Notes under the pieces: model-generated
Databases searched by the model: none
What the model saw: only the letters and a program-made list of their open reading frames with translations
Told to the model about the DNA's origin: nothing
Part shown: positions 33,715 to 41,695 of the stretch, in pieces
Position numbering within the stretch: position 1 is the first letter of the stretch
Layout: every line of letters begins with the position of its first letter
Program-made: the position numbers and the translations under genes
DNA from: Saccharothrix sp. S26
GTDB lineage: Bacteria; Actinomycetota; Actinomycetes; Mycobacteriales; Pseudonocardiaceae
DNA length: 64,000 nucleotides
Assembly (NCBI RefSeq): GCF_021390395.1
Contig: NZ_JAJUWT010000009.1
Location: forward strand, 186,001-250,000
Direction: 5' to 3'

Positions 33715-35498
33715 TCGAGATCGTCCGCGGCGGCTGGGAGCTGTTCGTCATCGCCTGGCAGGAGAGCCGCTACCGGCTGGCGCTGTCGGTCGTGCTCATG
33801 ATCGCCCAGGCCGCCGCGATGCCGCTGGCCGCGCCCGCGCTGGCCGCGTTGACCGACTCGGCGCTGGCCGGTGACGTCCGGGGCGCGAGCGTCGCCGCGG
33901 TGTTCGTCGTGGTCGCGGTGATCGCGGCGCTGACCGCCGGCCACTTCGCGCACATCTTCTACTTCGAGCTGGGCGACCGGGCCGTGCCGCGCCTGGAGCG
34001 CGAGCTGATCGAGATGACCAACGGCTCGCCCGGGCTGGAGCACCACGAACGGCCCGAGTACGCAGACAAGCTGCAAGTGCTGCGCCAGGAGCTGCACCGG
34101 GCCGCGTGGGGTTCGATGGAGTCCCTGCTCAACAGCCTGGGCCTGCTCGTCGCCATCTCGATCACCGCGGTCCTGCTGGCCCGGCTCAACCCGCTGCTGT
34201 TGCTGCTGCCGCTGGCCGCGGTGCCTCCGCTGCTGCTGGGGCGGCGGGCGGAGACGATCGTGAACGCCGCCCGCGAGCGGTCCGCGCCGCCGTCACGGCA
34301 CGCCAAGCACCTGTTCGGCCTGGCGGCGAGCCCCGCGTCGGCCAAGGAGCTGCGCGTCAGCGGGCTGGAGTCGGAGATGCGGTCGCGCCAGCGGCGTGCC
34401 TGGGACGACGCGTCGGACGAGCTGTGGCACGGCGAGCGGCGCGCGGTGCTGCTGCGCGCCGCCGGTCAGCTGTTGTTCGCCGTGGCCTACGTGCTGGGCA
34501 CGCTGCTGGTGCTGCGCGACGCCGTGGCGGGCAGCCGCAGCGTCGGCGACGTGCTGCTCGTGCTCACCCTGGCCTCCCAGGTGAACCAGCAGGTGACCTC
34601 GGCCGTGACCGCGTTGCAGGAGATGCAGCGCACCGGGCGGGTGATGGCGAACCTGCGCTGGATCCGCGGGCTGCTGGCTCGGCAGGCCCCGCCGCCGCCC
34701 GACCGGGACGTGCCCGAGCGCCTGCGGCACGGCATCGAGCTGCGCGGCGTCTCGTTCACCTACCCCGGCACGGACCGGCCGGTGATCGCCGACGTCGACC
34801 TGACCCTGCCCGCGGGCGGCACGGTCGCGTTCGTCGGCGAGAACGGCGCCGGGAAGACGACCCTGGTCAAGCTGCTGTGCCGGTTCTACCCGGCCACCAC
34901 CGGCGTGATCACCCTCGACGGCGCGGACCTCACGCGGTTCCCGGTGGACGCCTGGCGCAGCCGCATCGCGGCCGGGTTCCAGGACTTCGCCCGCTTCGAG
35001 CTGCTGGCCCGGGAGAGCGTCGGCGTCGGCGAGCTGGCCGACGTCGGGTCGCCGGACGCCGTGCGCGCCGCGTTGCACCGGGCCCGCGCCGAGGACGTGC
35101 TGGACCGCCTCGAGGACGGCATGGAGACCCAGCTCGGCAAGTCCTACGCCGACGGCGCGGAGCTGTCCGGCGGCCAGTGGCAGAAGCTCGCGCTCGGCCG
35201 CGCCATGATGCGCGCGGAGCCGCTGCTGCTCGTGCTGGACGAACCCACCTCGGCGCTGGACGCCCAGGCCGAGCACCGGTTGTTCGAGCGGTACGCGGCC
35301 GGCGCGCGGGAGGTCGGCAGGCGCACCGGCGCGATCACCGTGCTGGTCTCGCACCGGTTCTCCACGGTCCGGATGGCCGACCTGATCGTCGTGGTGGCCG
35401 ACGGGCGGGTGCGGGAGCACGGTTCGCACGAGGAGCTGATGGCCGCCGACGGCCTGTACGCCGAGCTGTACGCGATGCAAGCGGCGGCCTACGCGTGA
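33711..35498 (+). CDS. ABC half-exporter, TMD-NBD fusion (second exporter pair, second gene)
   Basis: A 595-residue partner of the previous gene with the same layout: six or so membrane helices in residues 20-330 and an ATPase with VGENGAGKTTLVKLL (Walker A), AGFQDFARFELLA (Q-loop), ELSGGQWQKLALGRAMM (signature), LLVLDEPTSALD (Walker B) and VLVSHRFSTV (H-loop). It is coupled by GTGA overlaps both to the previous gene and to the following hydroxymandelate oxidase gene, which ties export and hydroxyphenylglycine supply to one transcript. Substrate not deducible. Confidence 0.9.
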   Translation: MIEIVRGGWELFVIAWQESRYRLALSVVLMIAQAAAMPLAAPALAALTDSALAGDVRGASVAAVFVVVAVIAALTAGHFAHIFYFELGDRAVPRLERELIEMTNGSPGLEHHERPEYADKLQVLRQELHRAAWGSMESLLNSLGLLVAISITAVLLARLNPLLLLLPLAAVPPLLLGRRAETIVNAARERSAPPSRHAKHLFGLAASPASAKELRVSGLESEMRSRQRRAWDDASDELWHGERRAVLLRAAGQLLFAVAYVLGTLLVLRDAVAGSRSVGDVLLVLTLASQVNQQVTSAVTALQEMQRTGRVMANLRWIRGLLARQAPPPPDRDVPERLRHGIELRGVSFTYPGTDRPVIADVDLTLPAGGTVAFVGENGAGKTTLVKLLCRFYPATTGVITLDGADLTRFPVDAWRSRIAAGFQDFARFELLARESVGVGELADVGSPDAVRAALHRARAEDVLDRLEDGMETQLGKSYADGAELSGGQWQKLALGRAMMRAEPLLLVLDEPTSALDAQAEHRLFERYAAGAREVGRRTGAITVLVSHRFSTVRMADLIVVVADGRVREHGSHEELMAADGLYAELYAMQAAAYA

Positions 35499-36574
35499 GC
35501 GGGTCGTTGCCCGGCGTGTGGTCGGTGGCCGACGTGGAGCGGCTGGCCGCCGAGCGGTTGGCCCCGGACGTGTGGGACTACATCGCGGGGGGCAGCGGCG
35601 ACGAGGTGACGCTGGCGGCCAACCGGGCCGCGTTCGACCGGGTCGCCGTCGTGCCGCGCAGCCTGGTGGACGTCTCCGCCTGCGACACCGGGTGCGACCT
35701 GTTCGGCGTCCGCTCGGCGCTGCCCCTGGCCGTCGCGCCGATGGCCTACCAGCGGTTGGTCCACGACGGCGGTGAGCTCGCCGCCGCGTCCGCCGCCGCG
35801 GCGGCCGGTGTCCCGTACGTGGTGAGCACGCTGAGCTCCGAGCCGATCGAGGACGTGGCGGGCGTGGGCGGCACGACGTGGTTCCAGCTGTACTGGCTGC
35901 GGGACCGGGAGGTGGTCGGGGCCCTGCTGCGCCGGGCGGAGGACGCGGGGTGCCGCGCGGTCGTGCTCACCGTGGACGTGCCGGTGCTCGGCAGGCGGCT
36001 GCGGGACCTGCGCAACGGGTTCGCCCTGCCGTCCTGGGTCAAGCCGGTGAACACCGACGGCGACGTGGGCGAGCGCGTGCCCGGCGACTCGGTGATCGCC
36101 CGGCACACCAGCGCGGTGTTCGACCCGTCGTTGAGCTGGCGCGACCTGGCGTGGGTCCGGGCCCGCACCCGGCTCCCGCTGGTGGTCAAGGGAATTCTGG
36201 ACCCGGCGGACGCGGCGCGGGCCGTCGACCTCGGCGCGGACGGCGTGGTCGTGTCCAACCACGGCGGGCGGCAGCTCGACGGCGCGGTGCCCAGCGTGGT
36301 CGCGCTGCCCGAGGTGGTCGCCGCGGTGGGCGGTCGGTGCCCGGTGCTGCTGGACAGCGGTGTGCGCACCGGGGTGGACGTGCTGCGGGCGCTGGCGCTC
36401 GGCGCGGCGGCGGTGCTGGTCGGCAGGCCGGTGCTGTGGGGTCTGGGCGCGGGCGGCGAGCCCGGTGTGACGGCGGTGCTCGACGTGCTGCGCGAGGAGT
36501 TCGGGACGGCGATGCGGTTGGCGGGGTGCCCGGACGTGGCGTCGGTGCGCGGCCTCACCGCGTCGGTGCGGTGA
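35495..36574 (+). CDS. hmo: FMN-dependent alpha-hydroxy acid oxidase (hydroxymandelate oxidase-like)
   Basis: A 359-residue enzyme of the glycolate/lactate/mandelate oxidase family. It has the N-terminal WDYIAGGSGDE, APMAYQRLVHDGGE, YWLRDREV, VVKGILDPADA (Lys) and VVSNHGGRQLDGA (catalytic His and Arg), with the flavin-binding VLLDSGVRTG. Hmo oxidises 4-hydroxymandelate to 4-hydroxybenzoylformate in hydroxyphenylglycine pathways. The assignment is supported by a hydroxymandelate synthase homologue (40372-41460) and an HpgT-like aminotransferase (43184-44533) in the same cluster. It is coupled to the ABC pair by GTGA and is convergent with an esterase gene only 3 bp away. Confidence 0.85.
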   Translation: MSGSLPGVWSVADVERLAAERLAPDVWDYIAGGSGDEVTLAANRAAFDRVAVVPRSLVDVSACDTGCDLFGVRSALPLAVAPMAYQRLVHDGGELAAASAAAAAGVPYVVSTLSSEPIEDVAGVGGTTWFQLYWLRDREVVGALLRRAEDAGCRAVVLTVDVPVLGRRLRDLRNGFALPSWVKPVNTDGDVGERVPGDSVIARHTSAVFDPSLSWRDLAWVRARTRLPLVVKGILDPADAARAVDLGADGVVVSNHGGRQLDGAVPSVVALPEVVAAVGGRCPVLLDSGVRTGVDVLRALALGAAAVLVGRPVLWGLGAGGEPGVTAVLDVLREEFGTAMRLAGCPDVASVRGLTASVR

Positions 36575-36577
36575 GGC

Positions 36578-37492
36578 TCACCGGGTGAACCGCTCGCGCA
36601 GGAAGGCCGCGACCTCGGCCCGTGCCTCGCGGGCCGCGTCCACCACGCCCGACATGGCGAAGAAGCCGTGCGCCACCCCGGTGTAGCGGGTCGCGACCAC
36701 GGGCACGCCGGCCTCGCGCAGGCGTTCGGCGTACCGCTCCCCCTCGTCGCGCAACGGGTCGCGCTCGGCCGTGATCACGAGCGCCGGCGGCAGGCCCGAC
36801 AGGTCCTCGGCCAGCAGCGGTGACGCCAACGGGTCGCGGCCGTCGGCGGGGTCGGCCAGGTAGTGACCCCAGTACCAGGCGACGGACCGCCGGTTGAACG
36901 CCGCCGGGTCGTCGTTCTCCCGCATGGACGCGGTGTCGCCGCGGTGGTCGGTGTTGGGGTAGACCAGCACCTGGGCGACCAGCCCGCGCCCGCGGCGGTC
37001 GAGGGCCACGACCGCGGCGAGGTTGCCGCCCGCGCTGTCACCGGCCACGGCGATCCGGTCGGGGTCGACGCCGAGGTCGGCGGCGTGCTCGGCGATCCAC
37101 GTCACGGCCGTGCGGCAGTCGTCGACGGCGGCCGGGAACTTGTGCTCCGGCGCGAGGCGGTAGCCGACGGTGATCACCTGGCAGGGCACCGCGTTGGCCA
37201 GGGCGCGGCAGATCTCGTCGGAGGTCTCGACGCTGCCCAGCGCCCACCCGCCGCCGAAGAAGTAGACGACGGTGGGCAGCGGCTCGGCGGTGTCGACCGG
37301 CCGGTAGACCCGGACCGGCAGGTCGCCGCCCGGTCCGGGCAGGCTCCGGTCGCTGACGTGCCGCACCGGCTCCCCCGCGCCGGCCGCCGCGCGGATCGCC
37401 GCGAGGTCGGCCGCCCGGGCTTGTTCCACCGACATCGTGTAGAGCGGTCGGACGACGTCCTCCGGTGACGGCGGTCGCGGGTCGAGCGGCAT
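36578..37492 (-). CDS. HSL-family alpha/beta hydrolase (esterase)
   Basis: A 304-residue esterase: YFFGGGWALGS (oxyanion hole; first His of HGGG replaced by Phe), AGDSAGGNLA (GxSxG Ser), TAERDPLRDEG (acid) and GVAHGFFAM (His). ATG 37492 follows GGGGAGG, chosen over GTG 37510 although the latter overlaps the previous stop. It is the last gene of the long minus-strand operon. It is distinct from the esterase at 28439, and the two are not close paralogues. It could release or hydrolyse an ester intermediate; nothing seen identifies the substrate. Confidence 0.88.
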   Translation of the reverse strand: MPLDPRPPSPEDVVRPLYTMSVEQARAADLAAIRAAAGAGEPVRHVSDRSLPGPGGDLPVRVYRPVDTAEPLPTVVYFFGGGWALGSVETSDEICRALANAVPCQVITVGYRLAPEHKFPAAVDDCRTAVTWIAEHAADLGVDPDRIAVAGDSAGGNLAAVVALDRRGRGLVAQVLVYPNTDHRGDTASMRENDDPAAFNRRSVAWYWGHYLADPADGRDPLASPLLAEDLSGLPPALVITAERDPLRDEGERYAERLREAGVPVVATRYTGVAHGFFAMSGVVDAAREARAEVAAFLRERFTR

Positions 37493-37506
37493 GCGGACCT
37501 CCCCGG

Positions 37507-38475
37507 TCACTGCTTGAGCACCTTCGTGATCGCGGCCGCCAGCTGGGCGCGATCGGGTTGCACCGCGTGGTCCAGCGCCAGGGCGAACGGCACCACGGCG
37601 CCGTCCGGCCTGGTCACCCGCACGGGCGGGGAGACCAGGTCGAACCGCTCGGCCGCGGTGGCGACGACCTCGGCGGCGAGGCCGCACATGCGGTTGGAGT
37701 CGTCCACCACGACCAGCCGGCCGGTCCTCGCCACCGAGGCGGCCAGCCCGTCCCAGTCGAACGGGTACACCGTGCGCGGGTCGAAGACCTCGACCGACAC
37801 CTCGTCGGCCAGCTCCTCGGCGACCGCCAGCGCGTCGTGCACGAGGTGCCCGATCGCGACGACCGTGACGTCCTGGCCCTCCCGGTGCACCCGCCCCACG
37901 CCCAGCGGCACCGGGCCCAGCCCTTCGTGGTCGACGTCGACGCGCTTGCCCAGTGCCGCGGCGGGGGCGAACACCACCACCGGGTCGTCGTCGCGGATGG
38001 CGCTGGTCAGCAGGCCGTAGGCGTCCTCGGGCGTGGCCGGGACCGCCGTCTTCACCCCGGCGTGGGCGAACAGGGCGTACGGGTGGTCGGAGTGCTGCCC
38101 GGCCCACCCCGTCTTCGACCCCGAGCCGGGCACCAGGTAGGTCACCGGCACGCGGGCCTGGCCGCCGGTCATCAGCGAGAACTTGTGCGCCTGGTTGACG
38201 ATCTGCTCGAACGCGAGGTACAGCAGCGCCGGTATCTGGAACTCGATCACCGGCCGCCGACCGCTCAGCGCCGCGCCCGTGGCGAAGCTGGTGAACGCCT
38301 GCTCCGACAACGGGGTGTCCAGCACCCGGTCCGGCCCGAACCGCTTGAACAGCCCGGCGGTCACGTTCGAGACCGCCACGCGGACGTCCTCGCCGAGCAC
38401 GAACACCGCCGGGTCGCGGGCCAGCTCGTCGCCCAGCGCCCGGTTGAGCGCCTTCTGGTAGGACAGCCAGGGCAT
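37507..38475 (-). CDS. Thiamine-diphosphate enzyme, E1 beta subunit
   Basis: A 322-residue E1 beta of the 2-oxoacid dehydrogenase type: FVLGEDVRV (Glu that activates thiamine), LDTPLSEQAF, GWAGQHSDHPYALFAHAGVKTAVPA (split here for length; active-site His), and a C-terminal transketolase domain (VEVFDPRTVYPFD). Its ATG overlaps the E1 alpha stop (TGATG). No E2 lipoyl carrier or E3 is nearby, so the pair may pass an acyl group to another acceptor or carry out decarboxylation or acyloin coupling. Pristinamycin PglB/PglC are a precedent for E1 pairs in phenylglycine supply. A keto acid from the Hmo step is a plausible substrate. Confidence 0.88.
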   Translation of the reverse strand: MPWLSYQKALNRALGDELARDPAVFVLGEDVRVAVSNVTAGLFKRFGPDRVLDTPLSEQAFTSFATGAALSGRRPVIEFQIPALLYLAFEQIVNQAHKFSLMTGGQARVPVTYLVPGSGSKTGWAGQHSDHPYALFAHAGVKTAVPATPEDAYGLLTSAIRDDDPVVVFAPAAALGKRVDVDHEGLGPVPLGVGRVHREGQDVTVVAIGHLVHDALAVAEELADEVSVEVFDPRTVYPFDWDGLAASVARTGRLVVVDDSNRMCGLAAEVVATAAERFDLVSPPVRVTRPDGAVVPFALALDHAVQPDRAQLAAAITKVLKQ

Positions 38476-39455
38476 CAGCCACCACCGCCCGGACGGGCGC
38501 GCATCCCGGTGGCGTAGAGGTGGTCGAGCGCACCGACCGGGTCCGGGTGCGGGCTGCCGAGCGCGAACGCGACGGCCGCGTCCACAGTGTACTCGACTTC
38601 CGCGTCGACCCGCTCGCGGTCCTCATCGGACAGCCGGTCGCCCTGGATCGTCACCGGATCCCTCTCGCGTCCACTGCGGACCTCGTCGTCGGCGCGGTAG
38701 CGCACCCGCGCCTTGTGCTCCCACGTGTGGTGCGCGTCGAACCGGTAGGTCAGGCACTCGACCAGCGACGGCCCGCCGCCCGCACGGGCCCGGTCCACCG
38801 CCTCGCGCGCCGCGTCGAGCACCGCCCGCGGGTCCATCCCGTCCACCGTCGCCGACGGGATGCCGAACGCCGCGCCGCGTCCGGTGATCGTGCCCGCCAC
38901 CGCGTCGGAGACGGTCAGGGTCGTCGCGTAACCGTTGTTCTCGCAGACGAACAGCACCGGCAGCCGCCACAGGGCGGCGAGGTTCAACGCTTCCAGCAGC
39001 ACGCCCTGGTTGACCGCGCCGTCGCCGAAGAAGCTCACCGCGACCCGGTCGCCGCCCTCCTGCCGAGCCGCCCAGGCCGCGCCCGCGGCGATCGCGCCGT
39101 TCGCGCCGACGATCGCGTTCGCGCCCAGGATGCCCAGCGCGAAGTCCGCCGCGTGCATCGACCCGCCGCGGCCCCGGTTGAGCCCCGTGGCGCGGCCGGC
39201 CAGTTCGGCGAGCGTGCGGCCGGGGTCCGCGCCCTTGGCGAGCACGTGACCGTGCCCCCGGTGGGTGCTGGTGATCACGTCGTCCACGCGCAGCGCCGCG
39301 CACACCCCGGCGGCGATCGCCTCCTGGCCGGTGTAGGGGTGGATGCCGCCGACGATGTCGCCGGAGCGGACGAGCTCGACCGCCCGCTCCTCGAACCGGC
39401 GGATCAGTCGCACCGTCCGGTACAGGCCCACGTCGGAGCCGGGCGCGTGTGCCAC
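38475..39455 (-). CDS. Thiamine-diphosphate enzyme, E1 alpha subunit
   Basis: About 326 residues, E1 alpha of the branched-chain/pyruvate/acetoin dehydrogenase type. It shows GGIHPYTGQEAIAAGV, STHRGHGHVLAKG, GRGGSMH and the thiamine-diphosphate motif GDGAVNQG through to LPVLFVCENNGYA (GDG-x-NN, Mg and diphosphate binding). Phosphorylation-loop Ser/His features of YRADDEVRSGRERDP are retained. GTG 39455 is the best start, six bases before the Fe/2OG oxygenase stop. It forms a heterotetramer with the beta subunit encoded next. It acts on an aromatic 2-oxo acid by context; phenylpyruvate or 4-hydroxybenzoylformate are candidates. Confidence 0.87.
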   Translation of the reverse strand: MAHAPGSDVGLYRTVRLIRRFEERAVELVRSGDIVGGIHPYTGQEAIAAGVCAALRVDDVITSTHRGHGHVLAKGADPGRTLAELAGRATGLNRGRGGSMHAADFALGILGANAIVGANGAIAAGAAWAARQEGGDRVAVSFFGDGAVNQGVLLEALNLAALWRLPVLFVCENNGYATTLTVSDAVAGTITGRGAAFGIPSATVDGMDPRAVLDAAREAVDRARAGGGPSLVECLTYRFDAHHTWEHKARVRYRADDEVRSGRERDPVTIQGDRLSDEDRERVDAEVEYTVDAAVAFALGSPHPDPVGALDHLYATGMRARPGGGG

Positions 39456-39460
39456 CGCGG

Positions 39461-40360
39461 TCAGGAGCGCCACACCGGCGGGCAGAACTCCGGGTCGGCG
39501 TAGTCCGGTTTGCCGTCCGGGGTGCGGCGCACCAGGAAGTCGTGGTTGTAGAAGGCGAGGTCGCCGTCGGACAGGGGGAACTCGCGGTAGGCGTTGTCGC
39601 CGTCCTGCAGGTGCAGCGAGATCGCCTGGCGCGGCCGGGTGGAGCGGTTCGGCCCGCTGCCGTGGTAGGTCCGGCAGTGGTGGAAGCTCATGTGCCCCTT
39701 GGGGATGATCATCGGGATCTTCGTGACCCGGGTGCCGTTGTGCGCCGCGTTGACCTCGAGCAGGTTCTCCAGGTGGTCGCGGTCGCGCTCGGCGAAGTGC
39801 TTGGTGGCGCTGTCGTCGGAGCCGACTTCCTCCCACAGGTGGCTGCCGTCGACCATCGTGATCGTGCCCAGCTCCTCGTCGCAGTCGTGGAACGGGATGA
39901 ACGCGGTGAGCATCCGGTCCGACGAGGACGATGACCAGTAGTGCTTGTCGAAGTGCCAGGGCACGACGTTGGACGGCTCCTCGGCGATCGGCGGCTTGTA
40001 GATCAGGGTCGACTGGAACACCCGGATCTCGGCGGCCTGCGCCAGCCGGGCGGCCACCGCGCCGATCAACGGCTTGAGCAGCGCCTTGGCGATCCCGTCG
40101 CTCTCGTAGTGCACGTAGTCGTTGTGGCGCTGGACGTTGCCGTGCTCGGGCGTCCAGTAGGCCAGCCGGGGCGGGCGCGTCGGCAGCCGCCTGCTGCGCT
40201 CCCCCGCGTAGTAGCGGTCGACCGCCGCGGTCAGCTCGTCGACCTCGCTGTCGGAGAACAGCTTCTTCGACAGGTACCAGCCGTGCTCGGCGAAGAACCG
40301 GACGTCGTCGTCGGACGGGAGCAGGGCGCGTTCCTGCTCGGTCAGCGTGAACTCGTTCAC
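39461..40360 (-). CDS. PhyH-type Fe(II)/2-oxoglutarate oxygenase
   Basis: A 299-residue phytanoyl-CoA dioxygenase family protein. The iron triad is visible: WHFDKHYWS (H-x-D near residue 135) and HHCRTYHGSGPNRS (distal His near residue 220), with a downstream Arg in RPRQAISLHL for 2-oxoglutarate. GTG 40360 follows AGGGAG; an earlier GTG at 40375 overlaps the HmaS stop. Such enzymes hydroxylate or halogenate, but the Asp in HxD means hydroxylation, not halogenation. Carrier-bound amino acids and aromatic acids are common substrates in NRPS clusters. Its position between HmaS and the E1 pair suggests action on the phenylacetyl/phenylglycine branch. Confidence 0.88.
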   Translation of the reverse strand: MNEFTLTEQERALLPSDDDVRFFAEHGWYLSKKLFSDSEVDELTAAVDRYYAGERSRRLPTRPPRLAYWTPEHGNVQRHNDYVHYESDGIAKALLKPLIGAVAARLAQAAEIRVFQSTLIYKPPIAEEPSNVVPWHFDKHYWSSSSSDRMLTAFIPFHDCDEELGTITMVDGSHLWEEVGSDDSATKHFAERDRDHLENLLEVNAAHNGTRVTKIPMIIPKGHMSFHHCRTYHGSGPNRSTRPRQAISLHLQDGDNAYREFPLSDGDLAFYNHDFLVRRTPDGKPDYADPEFCPPVWRS

Positions 40361-40371
40361 CGCGGTCTCCC

Positions 40372-41460
40372 TCACGTGGCCGTCGTGCCGGACAGTTCGC
40401 CCTGCTTCGCCTCGTACAGCGCCTTGATGTTCCCGCTGCCGAAGGTCAACGCGCCCCGCCGCTCGATGATCTCCAGGAACAGCGTGCGGCGCACGTGCAT
40501 GGACTCGGTGAAGATCTGGAGCAGCTGACCCCAGTGGTCGCGGTCGACCAGCACGCCGAGCCGGCGCAGCTCGTCCAGCGGCGCGTCCAGGTGGCCCACG
40601 CGGTCCTCGAGCGTGTCGTAGTAGGCGCCGGGCGTGCCGAGGAACCGCACGCCCATGTCGCCGAGCGTGCTCACCGCCTTGACGATGTCGTCGGTGCCGA
40701 ACGCGACGTGCTGCACGCCCGCGCCCGCGTGCCAGGTCAGGAAGTTGTCGATCTGGCCGGGTTGGCGGTCGGGGTCGGGCTCGATCAACGTGTAGGTGAC
40801 GTGCCCGGACGGGCTCTGCACCACCTTCGAGAACATGCCCTGCCCGCCGACCTCGACGTACTCCTCGAAGATCTGCTCGAACCCGAACACCTCGACGTAG
40901 TAGCGGGCGGTCGGGGCGAGGCCGCCGACCGGCACGCAGATCGCCAGGTGGTCGATCGCGCGCAGCAGCTTGCCGTCGGTGCCCGGCCCGGGCTCGGTCA
41001 CCTCGATCGCGCCGGGCAGGAACTCGCGCGGCGAGCCGTGCCGCTCGACCAGCCGGTGCGTCACGTCGGAGAACCCGGACACCTCGGCCACGACCACCCG
41101 CGCGTCCGTCGCGCCGGGCGCCGACGACACGTGCTCGCGGGGCGGCGACACCGGTTGGGCGCCGCGTTCGGTGAGGGTCCGGTAGGCGGCCGCGGCGTCG
41201 TCCACGCCGATGCCGACGACGGCCACGCCGTCGCCGTGGCGGCGCACGTACTCGGTCGCCGGGTGGTCGGGGACCAGGCCGGTGGTCAGGACGACCTGGA
41301 TGTCGCCCTGCCGCAGCAGCAACGAGCGCCGCCCGGCGAGCCCGGTCTCGGGACCGCCCTGGCCGCACACCTCGAACCCGAAGGCCGTGCAGAGGTAGAA
41401 CGCGGTCTGCCTCGCGTCACCGACGTACATCTCGATGTGGTCAATCCCGGAAATGTTCAT
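40372..41460 (-). CDS. hmaS: 4-Hydroxymandelate synthase (HPPD-family dioxygenase)
   Basis: A 362-residue two-domain vicinal-oxygen-chelate enzyme of the HPPD/HmaS family. Iron ligands are in AIDHLAIC (His), GVQHVAFGTDDI (His) and RTLFLEIIERRG (Glu), and the C-terminal helix reads FGSGNIKALYEAKQ. HmaS converts 4-hydroxyphenylpyruvate to 4-hydroxymandelate; HPPD makes homogentisate. The two families differ by few residues and I cannot settle this by motif alone. Hmo and HpgT homologues in the cluster, and the absence of other tyrosine catabolism genes, favour HmaS. The ATG (41460) overlaps the upstream ACP stop by 20 bases. Confidence 0.82.
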   Translation of the reverse strand: MNISGIDHIEMYVGDARQTAFYLCTAFGFEVCGQGGPETGLAGRRSLLLRQGDIQVVLTTGLVPDHPATEYVRRHGDGVAVVGIGVDDAAAAYRTLTERGAQPVSPPREHVSSAPGATDARVVVAEVSGFSDVTHRLVERHGSPREFLPGAIEVTEPGPGTDGKLLRAIDHLAICVPVGGLAPTARYYVEVFGFEQIFEEYVEVGGQGMFSKVVQSPSGHVTYTLIEPDPDRQPGQIDNFLTWHAGAGVQHVAFGTDDIVKAVSTLGDMGVRFLGTPGAYYDTLEDRVGHLDAPLDELRRLGVLVDRDHWGQLLQIFTESMHVRRTLFLEIIERRGALTFGSGNIKALYEAKQGELSGTTAT

Positions 41461-41695
41461 CAGGCATCCCGATCACTTCCCGGAGCACGTCAGCGGCTCC
41501 CGAGACGGTGGTCATGCGGCCGTACTGGCCGCTGTCGAGTTCCATGCGCACGCCGTAGCGCTGTTCCACCTGGTGCACCAGCCAGGCCAGTTCCATCGAC
41601 TCGATCAGCTCGGGGACGTCGTGCGCCGGTCGCCCGTCGAGGCTCGCGAGCATCGCCAGGATGTCGTCCCGGTCCGGTGGGTTCTCGGCGCTCAC
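41441..41695 (-). CDS. Acyl carrier protein
   Basis: An 84-residue carrier protein. The phosphopantetheine site is in PELIESMELAWLVHQVEQ: the usual D-S-L is E-S-M here, with the Ser kept. Helix 2 and the LEQRYG-type segment fit an ACP. GTG 41695 overlaps the stop of the adenylating enzyme upstream (GTGA), so the pair is probably an acyl-ligase/ACP loading set. It likely holds an aromatic or short acyl group for HmaS-branch chemistry or a condensation partner. Confidence 0.82.
   Translation of the reverse strand: MSAENPPDRDDILAMLASLDGRPAHDVPELIESMELAWLVHQVEQRYGVRMELDSGQYGRMTTVSGAADVLREVIGMPDEHFRD

Noticed and set aside
40372..41460. HPPD for ordinary tyrosine catabolism
   Set aside because: No homogentisate dioxygenase, maleylacetoacetate isomerase or fumarylacetoacetase nearby, while Hmo and HpgT homologues are present. 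HmaS is the better call, though motif evidence alone does not exclude HPPD.
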